Shown here piece after piece: positions 23,404-35,522 of a stretch of 64,000 nt of DNA. The position numbers and the translations under genes are program-made. Numbering within the stretch: the stretch's first letter is position 1; the number at the start of each line of letters is the position of its first letter. The notes beneath the pieces were generated by a model that had not been told where the DNA came from, did not search any database, and worked only from the letters and a program-made list of their open reading frames with translations. Origin of the DNA: Agapanthus africanus (Eukaryota; Streptophyta; Magnoliopsida; Asparagales; Amaryllidaceae); the NCBI GenBank assembly GCA_030015575.1, contig JASDDO010000019.1, forward strand, positions 511,596,986 to 511,660,985, in the 5' to 3' direction.

Positions 23404-25600
23404 TGTAGGGTTCCTAGGTACTCTTACAAAGGTCTATAAGGCATCAACCATGCCCGAATAAAAATTTAGACGTGCCGAACAACCCAAAGCCGGGATCTAT
23501 GCTAGATTATTAGGGTTTAACAGGCAAGTAAACAACTTTACAACTAAGTGAGGGATTACAACCTTTGTAGTCCTCTCCTTCGCTTCATAAGCTCCGAGTA
23601 AAAGTCCCTTCGCCGCGATCCACGATCTCCCAGACTCAAGAGAGGCTCCACAACTCGAACGATCCATGCTAGCTTGTAGTCTTCCTTTTCTCCGATGATC
23701 TACCTCGAAGTTTCTATAACTCAAGCTCTCTCACTCTAATGAGGTGAACACCCTAATCTAATTGGCTAGATTAGATGAGGATGATGGAGTAGTATTTATT
23801 CTTTCCTTTTATATCAAATTCTCACATGAAATCATCACAAAATGAAAACCTAGTAAGCTTTCTCAAAGCTCAAGGTTGAAGAAGAAGAAGAAAATAGGCA
23901 TAATCCTTTTGTGATGAATAATGAAATGATATATCATTAATAATGCAACCATGGTCAAGGATGACAAGGATAACACATGTAGAGAATTAACTAGGGCTAG
24001 GGTTTGGGTTGAGTTAAACAATGAGTCATAAGAAAATATCAACCATAATATCTTTCTCATGACAAAAGAAAAGCTTCTAGAATGTTCATGAAAAAAACTA
24101 ACCCAATTCAAACCCTAACCTTGTTTAATCTCCACTAAACAAGTTGCATTAGTAATCATATCATGTTACAATAATATATATCACATATATATTATATATT
24201 TGCAACAAAAAAAATTAATACAATTAACATATATCACATATATATCAATGTATTACCCGGTGAGAAAATGAAATAATAAAGCGAGCCAATATTAGATAAT
24301 GTAATGCAATATATCATATATATTATTATACATTAAATTATCGAATCAACACTTGATCCGACAATCCGGCTATATCGAATATAACCGACTAATATATCAT
24401 GTAGCGATTCATCGAATCAACACTTGATCCGATGACCCGGTTCATATCTAAATATCGCGAGAATATAATACGGTATCTCATATCGCATTATTCTCGGTCG
24501 TGCACATATCACATATGTGCCCCTACTCCGTTTTTCCTGAGTCAAGAAACCTCTGTGTAGGACTCTAAAGAATCGTCAATACGCCGGTAGCAGGTGATGA
24601 TCATATCAAACTCCCACAAGCTGCAAGCGGTCAGCTAAACGTAACAGCCATCAAGGTATTGAGCGATCAGAAGATCAACAAGCTAGCCTGTACATTCTCC
24701 TGTGAATCCAATCAGTAACACTCCCGTACAGTCCGGTCTCTTAGTCTGATATGTTTCATATCTAGTCTAGAGGTGGTATACATCAGACCCCAGTAACCGA
24801 TAAGTCGTGTCGATGTGTGGCTCATAACAGATCGAGAACCTACTGATAACACTTACCATTAATACTCAATATCCGCCCTGGCCAGAGACTTCCAGTTATA
24901 GCCAATCGAACAGAGCAAAACATCAACTCCCAAAACCGGGAGAGACGAATCCCCTCCTATCGTTCATTGCCTCCATGTGATTCGGGACTGCACCCAAAAG
25001 CCACCGTTTGCACACCCTCTTGGACGTAGTAAGGTGGAAATCAAAGCACAGTGGGAATCACACAAGACTCTGTGACGATCTTGGGTCTACAGACTACCCT
25101 GTACCAGTGTCACCGGAGAACTGCCATCTGACGTTTGGTATATCACCATCTGGGAGTTCTCGGTGAGTTCGTCCAGTGTACCCAGTCTCCACTGAGCACC
25201 CATACACCATCTCTGATGTCAAAACACCGATGGATATGGGATCATCCATCGCCCATCATATGGGTCAATATGCGTATACGCTAGTCTACTCTGGTGTATC
25301 GATGCCCTGTCTCGACACACCCTCGACTAGGAACAGTTATAGGATGTACTCATCGACTACCGTGGCCCTACTAGTATGATCTAATCATAGTCCCAGTAGT
25401 CGAGTACAGATCCTAAGGGCTTTATCAACATGTGAGAGTAAGACAGTAAACTGATATAAGTCAACATGTTAAGATAAAGGAAAACCAAATAGCATACTAT
25501 CATGACGAGCAAGAAATTCCTCTCTATGTATATCCAAGCATCCATTATAATATACATCATATGTACAACAATGGCCTCTAGGGCATATACATAACTAACA
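23404..25600 (-). repeat. Copia-5 3' LTR
   Basis: A 2197-bp repeat from TGTAGGGTTCC to AACTAACA (+ strand), paired with 51069-53268. Confidence 0.95.
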
Positions 25601-25610
25601 ATCTCCCACT
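25601..25610 (-). other. Copia-5 polypurine tract
   Basis: The reverse complement AGTGGGAGAT lies immediately before the 3' LTR and is the plus-strand primer site of Copia elements. Confidence 0.85.
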
Positions 25611-27910
25611 TGCACTAAGGCCAGCTGCTGTAGTATCTCATACCTAGCATCCCGAATAATCTCTCAAACTGTATCTGGGGAATGGCCTTCGTGAGTGGAT
25701 CCGCAGTGTTGTCCTTTGTATCTACTCTCCTGACCTCGATCTCCCGGTGATCAACTATCTTCCTGATCAGGTGATACCGCCTCAGAATATGTCTGGACTT
25801 TTGATGGGACCTGGGTTCCTTGGCCAAATCCACAGCTCCATTGTTATCGCAATACAGAGGTAATGGATGCTCAATAGATGGAACCACACCAAGTTCACTA
25901 ATGAACTTCTTTATCCAGACAGCCTCTTTGGCAGCATCGTTGGCAGCGATGTATTCAGCCTCCATCGTTGAGTCTGCAACGGTATCCTGTTTGGAAATCT
26001 TCCAACATACCGCCCCTCCATTGAGGGTAAAGAAAAATCCCGTGTCCGACTTAGAGTCGTCCTTATCATTTTGGAAGCTGGAATCGGTAAAGGACTACAC
26101 CTGGAGTTCTCCGTTACCATACACCAAGAACATCTCCTTAGTCTTTCGCAAGTACTTGAGAATGCTCTTCACAGCTGTCCAGTGACTCTCTCCAGGATCT
26201 GCTTGATACCGACTTACTACACTTAGTGAGTATACTACATCGGGTCTGGTACATAGCATCGCATACATGATAGAGCCTACTGCCGAAGAATAGGGTATCC
26301 CTTGCATGCGAGCTCTCTCCAAATCAGTCTTGGGAGACATTTCTTTGGAGAGAGTGATTCCAGAGATCGTGGGTTGGTTCCCACGCTTGGATTCTTCCAT
26401 ACTAAACCTCTTTAGTATGGTGTCAATGTACCTGGATTGGGACAATCCTAGTATCCTATTAGATCTATCTCTATAGATCATGATTCCCAATATGCAGGAG
26501 GCATCACCTAAATCTTTCATTGAGAATCTTTGTGATAAGAAGAGCTTGACTGATTGCTGCATAGGAACATCAATTTCTATCAAGAGTATGTCATCCACGT
26601 ACAATACGAGGAACACAACCTTACTTTCTACAACCTTCTTATAAATATAGGGTTCATCTATATTTTTGATGAAGTCAAACTATTTGACTACAACATCAAA
26701 ACAGATGTTCCAACTCAGCGATGCTTGCTTTTAACCCATAAATGGATTTAAGCAGCTTGCACATCTTTCCGCTGCTCCCACTATCTATGAAGCCCTCTGG
26801 CTGAGTCATGTACACGCACTCTTCTAAATCACCGTTTAGAAGGGCGGTCTTAACATCCATTTGCCAGATTTCGTGGTCATGGTATGCAACAATGGCAAGT
26901 AAGATCCGGATGGACTTAAGCATAGACACTGGAGAAAAGGTTTCGTCATAATCCATACCTGGTCGTTGACGAAAACCCTTTGCAACAAGTCTAGCTTTGA
27001 AAGTCTCAACTTTTCCATTTACACCAATTTTCTTTTTAAAGACCCACTTCATCCCAATGGGTTTTACCCCTTCAGGAGCATTTTCTAAAGTCCATACTTT
27101 GTTGGTGTACATGGATTCCATCTCAGATCGCATTGCATCCAGCCAGTTCACAGAGTCACCACTCGTGATGGCCTGCTCGAAACTAGTTCGGTCATCATCT
27201 TCCATGATGCAATCCTCGCTTCCACCATCAATGAGAAAACCATAGTATCTCTCAGGTGGATGAGAAACCCTGCTAGATCGGCGGAGAGGCTGGGGTTCGT
27301 CGGGTAGTACTGAATCCTCTGGTTCTACTAAGTCTTCTGTTATAGTTTGTGTCGCTGGAACCTCTTCCAGTTCTACCTCAATGCCACTAATCTGTTTCAT
27401 AAGAAAACCTTTTTCTAAGAAAGTGGCATGTCGAGAAACAAACACCTTTTGTTCCTCGGGGTGGTAGAAGATATACCATTGTGAATTTTTGGGATATCCT
27501 ACAAACTTACATAAGACAGATCTTGCCTCGAATTTGTCCGGATTTTGTCTTTTGACATAAGCCGGACAACCGCATATCTTAATATAATTAAGATGTGGTC
27601 TCTTTCCTTTCCATATCTCATATGGAGTGGTTGGCACAGATTTGGTGGGGACCCTATTCAATAGGTCTATGTCTGTCACAAGCGCATATCCCCATAAGGA
27701 AATAGGCAACTCAGCAGTGCTCATCATAGAGCGCACCATATCTAATAGGGTGCGATTCCTCCGTTCCGATACACCGTTGTGATGTGGTGTATAAGGAGGA
27801 GTAAGCTGAGAGAGAATCCCATTCTCTTTTAGAAAATCTAGGAACTCATTGGTTAAGTATTCACCTCCTCGATCAGATCGAAGGATCATAAAACTTTTGC
27901 CTGTTTGGTT
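25611..27910 (-). pseudogene. Copia-5 decayed pol (integrase core, reverse transcriptase, RNase H)
   Basis: Fossil pol on the minus strand, close in wording to Copia-6. It shows the integrase core with SDRGGEYL, LTPPYTPHHNGVSERRNRTL and FWGY-like blocks. A linker with LRRSSRVSHPPERYYGF follows, then reverse transcriptase with VAKGFRQRPGMDYDETFSPV and WQMDVKTALLNGDLEE, and RNase H with MEAEYIAANDAAKEAVW and EPRSHQKSRHILRRYHLIR. It is cut at 27910 by Copia-6 within the integrase domain; the N-terminal side of pol is at 47428 onward. Apart from that insertion it has several interruptions. Confidence 0.88.
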
Positions 27911-29806
27911 TGTAAGTCGATGTACTACACCCCAGAACTTGTGGGGAGGCGGAAATTTCAAAAACGATCTTGTTTAGTGAACGAACATCGACTAACCGCT
28001 TGAATCGAAGCTAAACTACAAATAACCGTACACAAAGAGTTTCATAACTATTGTGTTTAGGGATTATACCTAATGAAACCAGTCCTTCGTCTTTACGATC
28101 TCCTTGTTCTCCTCGGCCTTCTCTAGGTAGTAGACGATCCACCCGAAAGCAAAACTCCAAGCTTAGCCTCTAAACTTGAGGCAACTAACCTTCTTGGATT
28201 GCTAATCAAAGAAGATAGATTGAGATAGAGTGATGGTTATGGATTGTTTAGTCTAACTAATCCTAGATCTCAACACATGAGTGTGAGGATTAGTCTTTTG
28301 AAGAGAGAGAGCTTGAGGAGAGAGAATGTGTAGATGATAATGAATGAATAAGTTATGAGTATCATAATATATTATGAAGCATTCTCATTAAAGAATAAAT
28401 GAATAAATGTGATGAATAAGCATGCTTCATAAAATATCTAGTGGTGATTCATTAGCATGAGTCATTAAGCAATAAATGTGCATTAATGAGATGAATGAAT
28501 CACCACCATGACTCATATAACTCATTCAATGTATATGACACATAACCCTCCTTAGTCACCATCTTCTAGAAGCTTCTCGTACAATTACGAGAACGCCCCT
28601 CCGATCCGTAAAATTACGGAAAAACTTTAGACTGTAAAAATCCAATAACCGGATACCAGTAACTGGCTTAAACCAAAGCCGACTGGTAAAAACTGTCCAG
28701 ACGACGTAAGTGTGTAAACACACATACGCGTCCGAACCCTTGTCGTAAAACCATACGACCTCTATATCGTTTCGCCTGGAATAGGAAACTCTCTGTGTGG
28801 GACTCTAGAGACTCGACTACTACGCTGGCAGTGGGTTTAACCACAGACCGTAAGCGGCACTAGCTGTACGTAACGGTCCCCAGGTAGTTGTCGATAAGAA
28901 GGCCGATGAGGAAACCCATCCGAACTCCTACTGAGTCTGATGTGACAATCTCCTTACAGTCCGGTCCGTTCGTCCAAGACTATCGCATATCGGGCCTAGG
29001 GGGCGGCAAGCGTCAGTCCCCTAATAGCGGTATAAGTCGTGTCGGAGGGAAGCCCATTACACCCTGAGAAACTACTGGAACCTACCAGCAAATCTCGCTT
29101 GCCCTGGCCAGGGACTTTGCGTAATGGCTCTCTGACACAGCACGATATCTACTCCCAATACCGGGAGGGACGAATCCTCTCTAACCGCCACTGCCTCCAA
29201 GTGCTCGGGACTGCACCCAACTGCTACCTGTTTGCACGACTCCTTTGAGCCGTGGTAGGGTAGCAATCTAAGAACAGTGGGACACACTCGAGGCGAAGTA
29301 GCAGTGTCAAGTCTGCGGACTATGCTGTACTCATGTCACCTGGGAACTGCTCACTGACGACTGGTATCAAACCAACCAACAGTTCCCTGTGAGTCCTGTC
29401 CGGTGTACCCGTAACCTAACGAGCACCTGCATACTATCTCCAGTACGACGTACTGACGGCTGTGGGACAGACCATCTCCCCAACTGGGATGAGAAGCATA
29501 CACACCAGTCTACTCCGGAGTATCGATGCTCTGTCTCGATAATCCAACGACCAGGGACCTGAATAAGGATGTGCTTATAGATTACCCAGCCCCCACTAGT
29601 GTGACTGCCATCACAACGCTGGTAGACAAGCAAGATCCTAAGAGCTCTATCAATACGTACACTCACATATTAAGATAGAAAAACCAAGTAGCATACTACC
29701 ATGTTTAGCAAGACTGTTATATACATGTGAATATCCCAAGCTTCCATTAAGTAATATACAAGCTAGTATGATACAGTAATGGCCTTCTAGGGCATAAACA
29801 CTAACA
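27911..29806 (-). repeat. Copia-6 3' LTR
   Basis: A 1896-bp repeat, TGTAAGTCGATG to ACACTAACA on the + strand, nearly identical to 45527-47422. Confidence 0.96.
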
Positions 29807-29816
29807 ATCTCCCACT
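29807..29816 (-). other. Copia-6 polypurine tract
   Basis: The reverse complement AGTGGGAGAT lies between the gag-pol stop and the 3' LTR. Confidence 0.85.
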
Positions 29817-29820
29817 TGCA

Positions 29821-32800
29821 CTAGGGCCATGTACTGGCATATCGTAGACCGATGATCTCGAGTAGCCTCTCGAACTGAATCTGAGGTAGGGCCTTCGTGA
29901 ATGGATCAGCAATGTTCTCTTCAGAAGCAACTCTCCGAACCTCGATCTCCTGACGATCAATGATCTCCCTGATCAGGTGATACCGCCTTAAGATGTGTCT
30001 GGACTTCTGATGGGACCTTGGTTCCTTCGCTAAAGCTATAGCTCCGTTGTTGTCGCAATACAGAGGTATTGGATCAACTATGGTAGGAACCACCTGAAGT
30101 TCTGTTAGGAACTTCTTCATCCAGACTGCTTCTTTTGCGGCATCGCAAGTAGCTATATACTCCGCTTCCATCGTCGAGTCAGCAACGGTGTCCTGCTTGG
30201 AGCTCTTCCAGCACACCGCCCCTCCATTGAGGGTAAAGACATAACCCGACATGGACTTGGAATCGTCCTTATCACTCTGGAAGCCGGAATCAGCAAAGGC
30301 CTCCAACCTGAGGTCTTTTGCGCCGTAAACCAAGAACATCTCCTTAGTCCACCTCAGGTACTTGAGAATGTTCTTTACTGCTATCCAGTGTTTCTCCCCT
30401 GGGTCTGACTGATACCGGCTTACCATGCTCAGTGCGTAAGCAACATCTGGTCTGGTACACAACATCGCATACATTATAGAGCCTACCGCAGAAGCGTAGG
30501 GTATAATAGACATGCGTTCCCTTTCCAAATCAGTCTTGGGAAACATCTCTTTGGAGAGGGTGATTCCGTGACAAGCCGGTAGGTTACCGCGCTTAGAATC
30601 TTCCATACTGAATCTTTTCAGTACAGTGTCGATATACCTGGACTGCGAAAGTCCTAACATCCTCTTGGATCTATCATGATAGATCCGGATCCCCAGAATG
30701 TACGAGGCATCACCCAGGTCTTTCATGGAGAACCTGTGTGACAAGAATCCTTTGACAGATTGTAGCATAGGAATGTCATTTCCTATTAATAGAATGCCAT
30801 CCACGTACAAGACGAGGAATACGACACTTCTGGCTACAACTTTACTATATATGCACGGTTCATCTGGATTTTTGATAAAGTCATATTCTTTGACTGTCTC
30901 ATCAAAACAGATGTTCCAACTCCGCGATGCCTGCTTTAGTCCATAAATGGACTTAAGCAGCTTGCATACTTTCCCGCTGCTCCCACTCTGATTGAAACCC
31001 TCTGGCTGATCCATATAGACGCTCTCTTCTAAATTTCCATTCAGAAAAGCCGTCTTTACGTCCATCTGCCAGATTTTATAATCATGGAAGGCAGCAATAG
31101 CAAGAAGGACCCGAATGGATTTGAGCATAGCCACTGGAGAAAAGGTTTCGTCATAGTCCAAACCAGGTCTTTGACGAAAACCCTTTGCAACAAGTCTAGC
31201 CTTATAGGTTTCCACCTGTCCATCTACACCAATCTTTTTCTTAAAGATCCATTTGCATCTTATAGGTTTTACCCCATCTGGAGCAAAGTCCAAAGTCCAT
31301 ACTTTGTTGGTGTACATAGACTCCATTTCGGTCCGCATTGCATCTAGCCATCGTACCGAGTCGCCGCTCTGGATGGCCTGCTGGAAGTCAGTAGGTTCAT
31401 CATCATCTATGATGCAATCCTCTCTATCCCCATCTATGAGAAAACCGTAGTATCTCTCAGGCGGATGAGACGGCCTACTACTCCTGCGGAGGGGTGCGGG
31501 AATGTCCTGTTCTTCTTGAACTACTGGTTCTACCAAACTTTCAGTAGCAGTTTGTGGTTCTGAAATTTCTTCCAGTTCTACTACGCTCCCACTCTTCTGA
31601 TTTTCCAAAAATTCAGTTTCTAAGAAGCGGGCATGACGAGAAACAAAAACCTTTTGTTCCTCTGCGTAATAGAAACAATACCCTGTAGAGTTCTTTGGAT
31701 ATCCCACAAACTTACACTCTACTGAGCGTGCCTCGAGCTTGTCCGGATGCTGCTTTTTTACAAAAGCTGGACATCCCCATGTCTTCAGGTACTGAAGATA
31801 GGGTTTCTTCCCACTCCACATCTGATATGGTGTGGTAGGCACTGTTTTGGTTGGAACCCTGTTCAAAAGATGTATCGCTGATTCTAGCGCATATCCCCAG
31901 AAAGATCGCGGTAACTCAGCATTGCTCATCATGGATCGTACCATATCCAATAGGGTTCGATTCCGTCTCTCCGATACACCGTTGTGCTGTGGAGTGTATG
32001 GAGGAGTAAGCTGAGAGAGAATTCCTTTCTCTTTTAGGTAACCTAGGAACTCGGCACTCAAGTATTCACCACCTCGATCAGATCTAAGTGTCTTGATACT
32101 TTTGCCTGTTTGGTTTTCCGCTTCACTCTTGTATTCCAGGAATTTCTCAAAGGCCTCGGATTTATGCTTCATTAAGAAGATATGTCCAAACCTAGAGAAA
32201 GCATCTGTAAAAGTAATGAAGTAGGAATAACCACCTCTCGCATGTGTAGACATTGGACCACATACATCGCTGTGTATGAGTCCTAAGAGCTCGCTCGCTC
32301 TTACTCCTTGTCCAGTAAATGGAGTCTTTGTCATCTTTCCTTTGAGACAAGATTGACAAGTGTCATAGGATTGATATTCGAACGAGTCCAAATATCCTTC
32401 TCTATGCAACTTAGTCAACCTTCTCTCATTGATGTGACCCAGTCTACAATGCCATAAGAAAGCTTTATTTAAATCTGGAGACTTTCTTTTTAGTGTGTTC
32501 TGGACATTGAAAATTTGGAGTTGGTTTAAAACATATATGCCGTTATTTAGAGTACCGGACCCAATCAAACCATGATTAAGGTGGATGTTGACAACATCTC
32601 TTACAAACGTGAAATCATAACCTTTATTTGATAACAAGGAAACTGATATGATATTACACGTTAAGCTTGGTACAAAATAACAGTTATGTAAAACCAAAAT
32701 ATGTCCACTCGTCAATCCTAGGTGATAATCCCCGACGGACGCAGCTCCCACGCTAGCTCCGTTAGCAACCCTGAGGATCATATCACCTTTCTTCAGCACT

Positions 32801-33762
32801 CTACGGTTTCTCAGTGCCTGCAATGAATTACAAATATGAGATCCTGATCCGGTATCCAATACCCAGGAAGTAGAGTTGATTGACAGACAATTCTCAATTA
32901 CAAACACACCTGAAGTCGAAGCCACAGCTTGCTTCGGTTCCTGGTTCTTGGCGTTCCACGCCTTGCAATCCTTCTTCCAGTGCCCTTTCCTGTGACAATG
33001 GAAGCACTCATCCTGGCCCACTACCGGTACCGCAAACTTTTTCTTTCCCTTCTTTCCCACTTTACTAACACCTCCTCTAGGTTTGGGTGCGGCCTTCTTT
33101 TTCCTTCCTTTGGCCCTAGCCTTGGACCCGGAAGAAGATGCACCGCCAACAAACATAGCGGGTGTTTCCCTTGCCTTCTGCAAGGCGCCCTCTGCACTCC
33201 TTAACATGTTCAGGAGTTCCGCAAGTTCAACTTCTTTTCCTTGAAGATTGAAGTTGAGGATAAACTGGGCGTAGGTGGGAGGAAGGGACTGGAGAATAAG
33301 GTCTGTATACAGCTCATTATCCAAAGTCGTCCCAAGGTCTGCGAGCTCTTCAATATAGCCGATCATCTGTAGGACATGTTCACCTACCGATGACCCGACA
33401 GCCAACCTCGCTCGAAACAATTTCTTAGAGGTCTCGTATCTTGCTATACGAGATTGCTCTCCATAAAGTTCCTTTGTATGGAGAAATATGCCATCTAGGG
33501 ACATATCCTCGTGCCTCCTCTGATGTTCATTGTTCATTGAGGCAAGCACGATGCACTTGGCTCTCGCGCAATCTAAATCCCAGGTTTTGCGGATTTCCTT
33601 ATCCGCATTGCTGGATTTGGGACCAGGGACAGCAGGTGCCGTAGAAGTGAGGACGTACCCCAGTTTGTCATAGGTTAAAGCCATTTTGACATTCCGCAGC
33701 CAATCTTTATAGTCTGGCCCTGTCAGTATATTTTTCTCTAAAAGTAACTTAAGTCCAGTCAT
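29821..33762 (-). CDS. Copia-6 gag-pol polyprotein (1313 residues)
   Basis: One uninterrupted frame for a Copia polyprotein. Approximate residue positions from the chosen start are: gag capsid 1-230; a lysine-rich stretch and the zinc knuckle CFHCHRKGHWKKDC at 253-266; aspartic protease around WVLDTGSGSHIC at 300; GAG-pre-integrase LWHCRLGHINERRL near 436 with the CxxC pair at 469; integrase core from SDVCGPM (near 500) through SDRGGEYL and PYTPQHNGVSERRN; reverse transcriptase about 810-1060; RNase H about 1140-1280 with ADSTMEAEYI and PLYCDNNGAIALAKEPRSHQ. I start at the Met MTGLKLLLEKN (33762). Sixteen codons upstream stay open, but they overlap a splice-acceptor-like site ending at 33774, so they are probably intron. 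The length fits a complete Copia polyprotein. Confidence 0.92.
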   Translation of the reverse strand: MTGLKLLLEKNILTGPDYKDWLRNVKMALTYDKLGYVLTSTAPAVPGPKSSNADKEIRKTWDLDCARAKCIVLASMNNEHQRRHEDMSLDGIFLHTKELYGEQSRIARYETSKKLFRARLAVGSSVGEHVLQMIGYIEELADLGTTLDNELYTDLILQSLPPTYAQFILNFNLQGKEVELAELLNMLRSAEGALQKARETPAMFVGGASSSGSKARAKGRKKKAAPKPRGGVSKVGKKGKKKFAVPVVGQDECFHCHRKGHWKKDCKAWNAKNQEPKQAVASTSGVFVIENCLSINSTSWVLDTGSGSHICNSLQALRNRRVLKKGDMILRVANGASVGAASVGDYHLGLTSGHILVLHNCYFVPSLTCNIISVSLLSNKGYDFTFVRDVVNIHLNHGLIGSGTLNNGIYVLNQLQIFNVQNTLKRKSPDLNKAFLWHCRLGHINERRLTKLHREGYLDSFEYQSYDTCQSCLKGKMTKTPFTGQGVRASELLGLIHSDVCGPMSTHARGGYSYFITFTDAFSRFGHIFLMKHKSEAFEKFLEYKSEAENQTGKSIKTLRSDRGGEYLSAEFLGYLKEKGILSQLTPPYTPQHNGVSERRNRTLLDMVRSMMSNAELPRSFWGYALESAIHLLNRVPTKTVPTTPYQMWSGKKPYLQYLKTWGCPAFVKKQHPDKLEARSVECKFVGYPKNSTGYCFYYAEEQKVFVSRHARFLETEFLENQKSGSVVELEEISEPQTATESLVEPVVQEEQDIPAPLRRSSRPSHPPERYYGFLIDGDREDCIIDDDEPTDFQQAIQSGDSVRWLDAMRTEMESMYTNKVWTLDFAPDGVKPIRCKWIFKKKIGVDGQVETYKARLVAKGFRQRPGLDYDETFSPVAMLKSIRVLLAIAAFHDYKIWQMDVKTAFLNGNLEESVYMDQPEGFNQSGSSGKVCKLLKSIYGLKQASRSWNICFDETVKEYDFIKNPDEPCIYSKVVARSVVFLVLYVDGILLIGNDIPMLQSVKGFLSHRFSMKDLGDASYILGIRIYHDRSKRMLGLSQSRYIDTVLKRFSMEDSKRGNLPACHGITLSKEMFPKTDLERERMSIIPYASAVGSIMYAMLCTRPDVAYALSMVSRYQSDPGEKHWIAVKNILKYLRWTKEMFLVYGAKDLRLEAFADSGFQSDKDDSKSMSGYVFTLNGGAVCWKSSKQDTVADSTMEAEYIATCDAAKEAVWMKKFLTELQVVPTIVDPIPLYCDNNGAIALAKEPRSHQKSRHILRRYHLIREIIDRQEIEVRRVASEENIADPFTKALPQIQFERLLEIIGLRYASTWP

Positions 33763-33773
33763 TTTCAGGGTAG

Positions 33774-35522
33774 CTGCAATTAGGAGAGAGAGAAGAAAAC
33801 TCTTTAGCATGATGCTCTTGCAAGTTTAGAGTGGTTTTTAGTTTATCTAAACTGGATGGCTCCCACTGTTTCTCGAATCCTTCCTCAAACCATAAAAGAA
33901 GAATTAGCCAGGACTATTCTCACCGTACAATACTTGCTTAACCGTTCAGCCAGGCCAGTGTGGATACTTCGAGGGAGGTTTTCCAACGCTTTCGCGAAGT
34001 TCCTTAATTAAATAACCTCTTTTCTCTGGGGGCGTAACCCCGCTGACACCTTTCTGGACACCTACTAGGTTTATAGCATTGATCGTTAAGTGACGAATAT
34101 CCTGATAAGTAGCATATACTCACAGTAGGATCGGGATCCAAATATCATCGTATGATAATGTTGAAGGAATCCTACCAACATTCATCAAACTCCAAATGGT
34201 ATGCATCTCTTTGCAAATTTCAGTTTCTTTAGAAATTCCCGATATAAGTTTTTGCCCCATGCTCTTATGACCTTGACGTATGCCAACAAATCATAAGTCA
34301 CATGTCAAGTTCTGCGCATCATTATCTTGTTAATTTGAACCCACCCGTATATACCCTTGACGTATGCCAACAAGGTAATGCGACTGTCCCAAACCAACAC
34401 ATCTATCTATGCAACAAATGAATACCCCAGCAGCTACCAAACACTATGCCTTGACGTATGCCAACAAGCATAGCTTGAATACTACTGACTATCCATAAGA
34501 AATGACGGAGGGCTATGACTGGTTTTGGCGAAACCGTGAACGTAGTGAACTTGATATAATCGAAGGAACCTGATAGCTTTTAAAAGGAGTGGTTAAAGCT
34601 CCGCATTTAAAAATATCTGTTTTTTAAAAATAACCGAGTGGTTTCTTTTAAATTGTTCCAACGATTTAAACTTGGTTTATTTTCTTTGCATTATAGATAA
34701 TGCGTCCCATCATTAACCTATCATTGCAGAAAACAACGAAAATACAACGTCCTCTTATGCCATCCGCATTCGCCACGGGGTCCCGTCATCACCCGTTAGG
34801 TTACTTAACTAACGACAGAGCGGGGGCTGGGCTAGCGCGGGTGTAAAACATAAGTGACGTCTAAATAGCTATCATATATATAGATATTTTACATTCGTCT
34901 GACGCAATGATATACATTCCAGAACACAGATAAACAATATTGGATTTGCAAGCAATCTGTATTTCTTTTGAGCCTGCAAGAAAAGACAGATTACACAGTT
35001 GTGATGAATAGCCGTTACCCCACCCTCGACCCCTACGGGTACGGCAAACTACCCGCCCGGCAGTTTGTGTACCCCACCTTGGGTCAGTCCTAGGAGCAAA
35101 AACAGAAAAATGAAATAATACAACGGTGGCTACAACCGCAACCTGGATGTGCCCCGCAAAAATAATATTACAACAAATTACATTTACAACAAATGAATTA
35201 AACAATAACCCATTGCATAACCCCGGCTATACACCACAACAGTCCAATACAGTTTATATGCACAAACAGATATAACCATTACAGAAATGTGCAACCCCCT
35301 GCCAACCGACATACTAGCAGTTAGGGGAGGTTTACGAACACATTTATCAATCACAGATATAATCCAACATGCAAATACTGTACAATTTCGATCGATTAAA
35401 CAACATTAATATTGCTCCAAAAACTGCTCTGTAAAACTGAAACCTGAGCAAAATTAAAATATTCCAGAAAACCCCAAATACCAGAGAGGACCCACACATG
35501 AAAGATGAGTCCATGACTCGGC
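33774..35522 (-). other. Copia-6 leader, gag-proximal part
   Basis: About 1.75 kb of non-coding leader between gag and the Copia-7 insertion. It begins (minus-strand end) with a pyrimidine tract and TTGCAG, a splice-acceptor-like site directly before gag. It holds the triple stem-loop array (34263-34475), a GTTAG/CTAAC hairpin (34794-34814) in a block starting GCCATCCGCATTCGCC, and the block near 35009-35090 shared with the other families. Confidence 0.7.
34263..34475 (-). other. Copia-6 triple stem-loop array
   Basis: Three copies of CCTTGACGTATGCCAACAA (+ strand) lie about 90 nt apart. Each is enclosed by a different outer inverted repeat: CTTATGA/TCATAAG for the first and CTATGC/GCATAG for the third; the middle one is weaker. 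On the sense strand the core folds as UUGGC/GUCAA around AUAC. Confidence 0.72.

Noticed and set aside
23497-23724. A 75-codon frame repeated near 51.2 kb
   Set aside because: It lies in the two LTRs of Copia-5; the repetition reflects the LTR pair and not a gene family.
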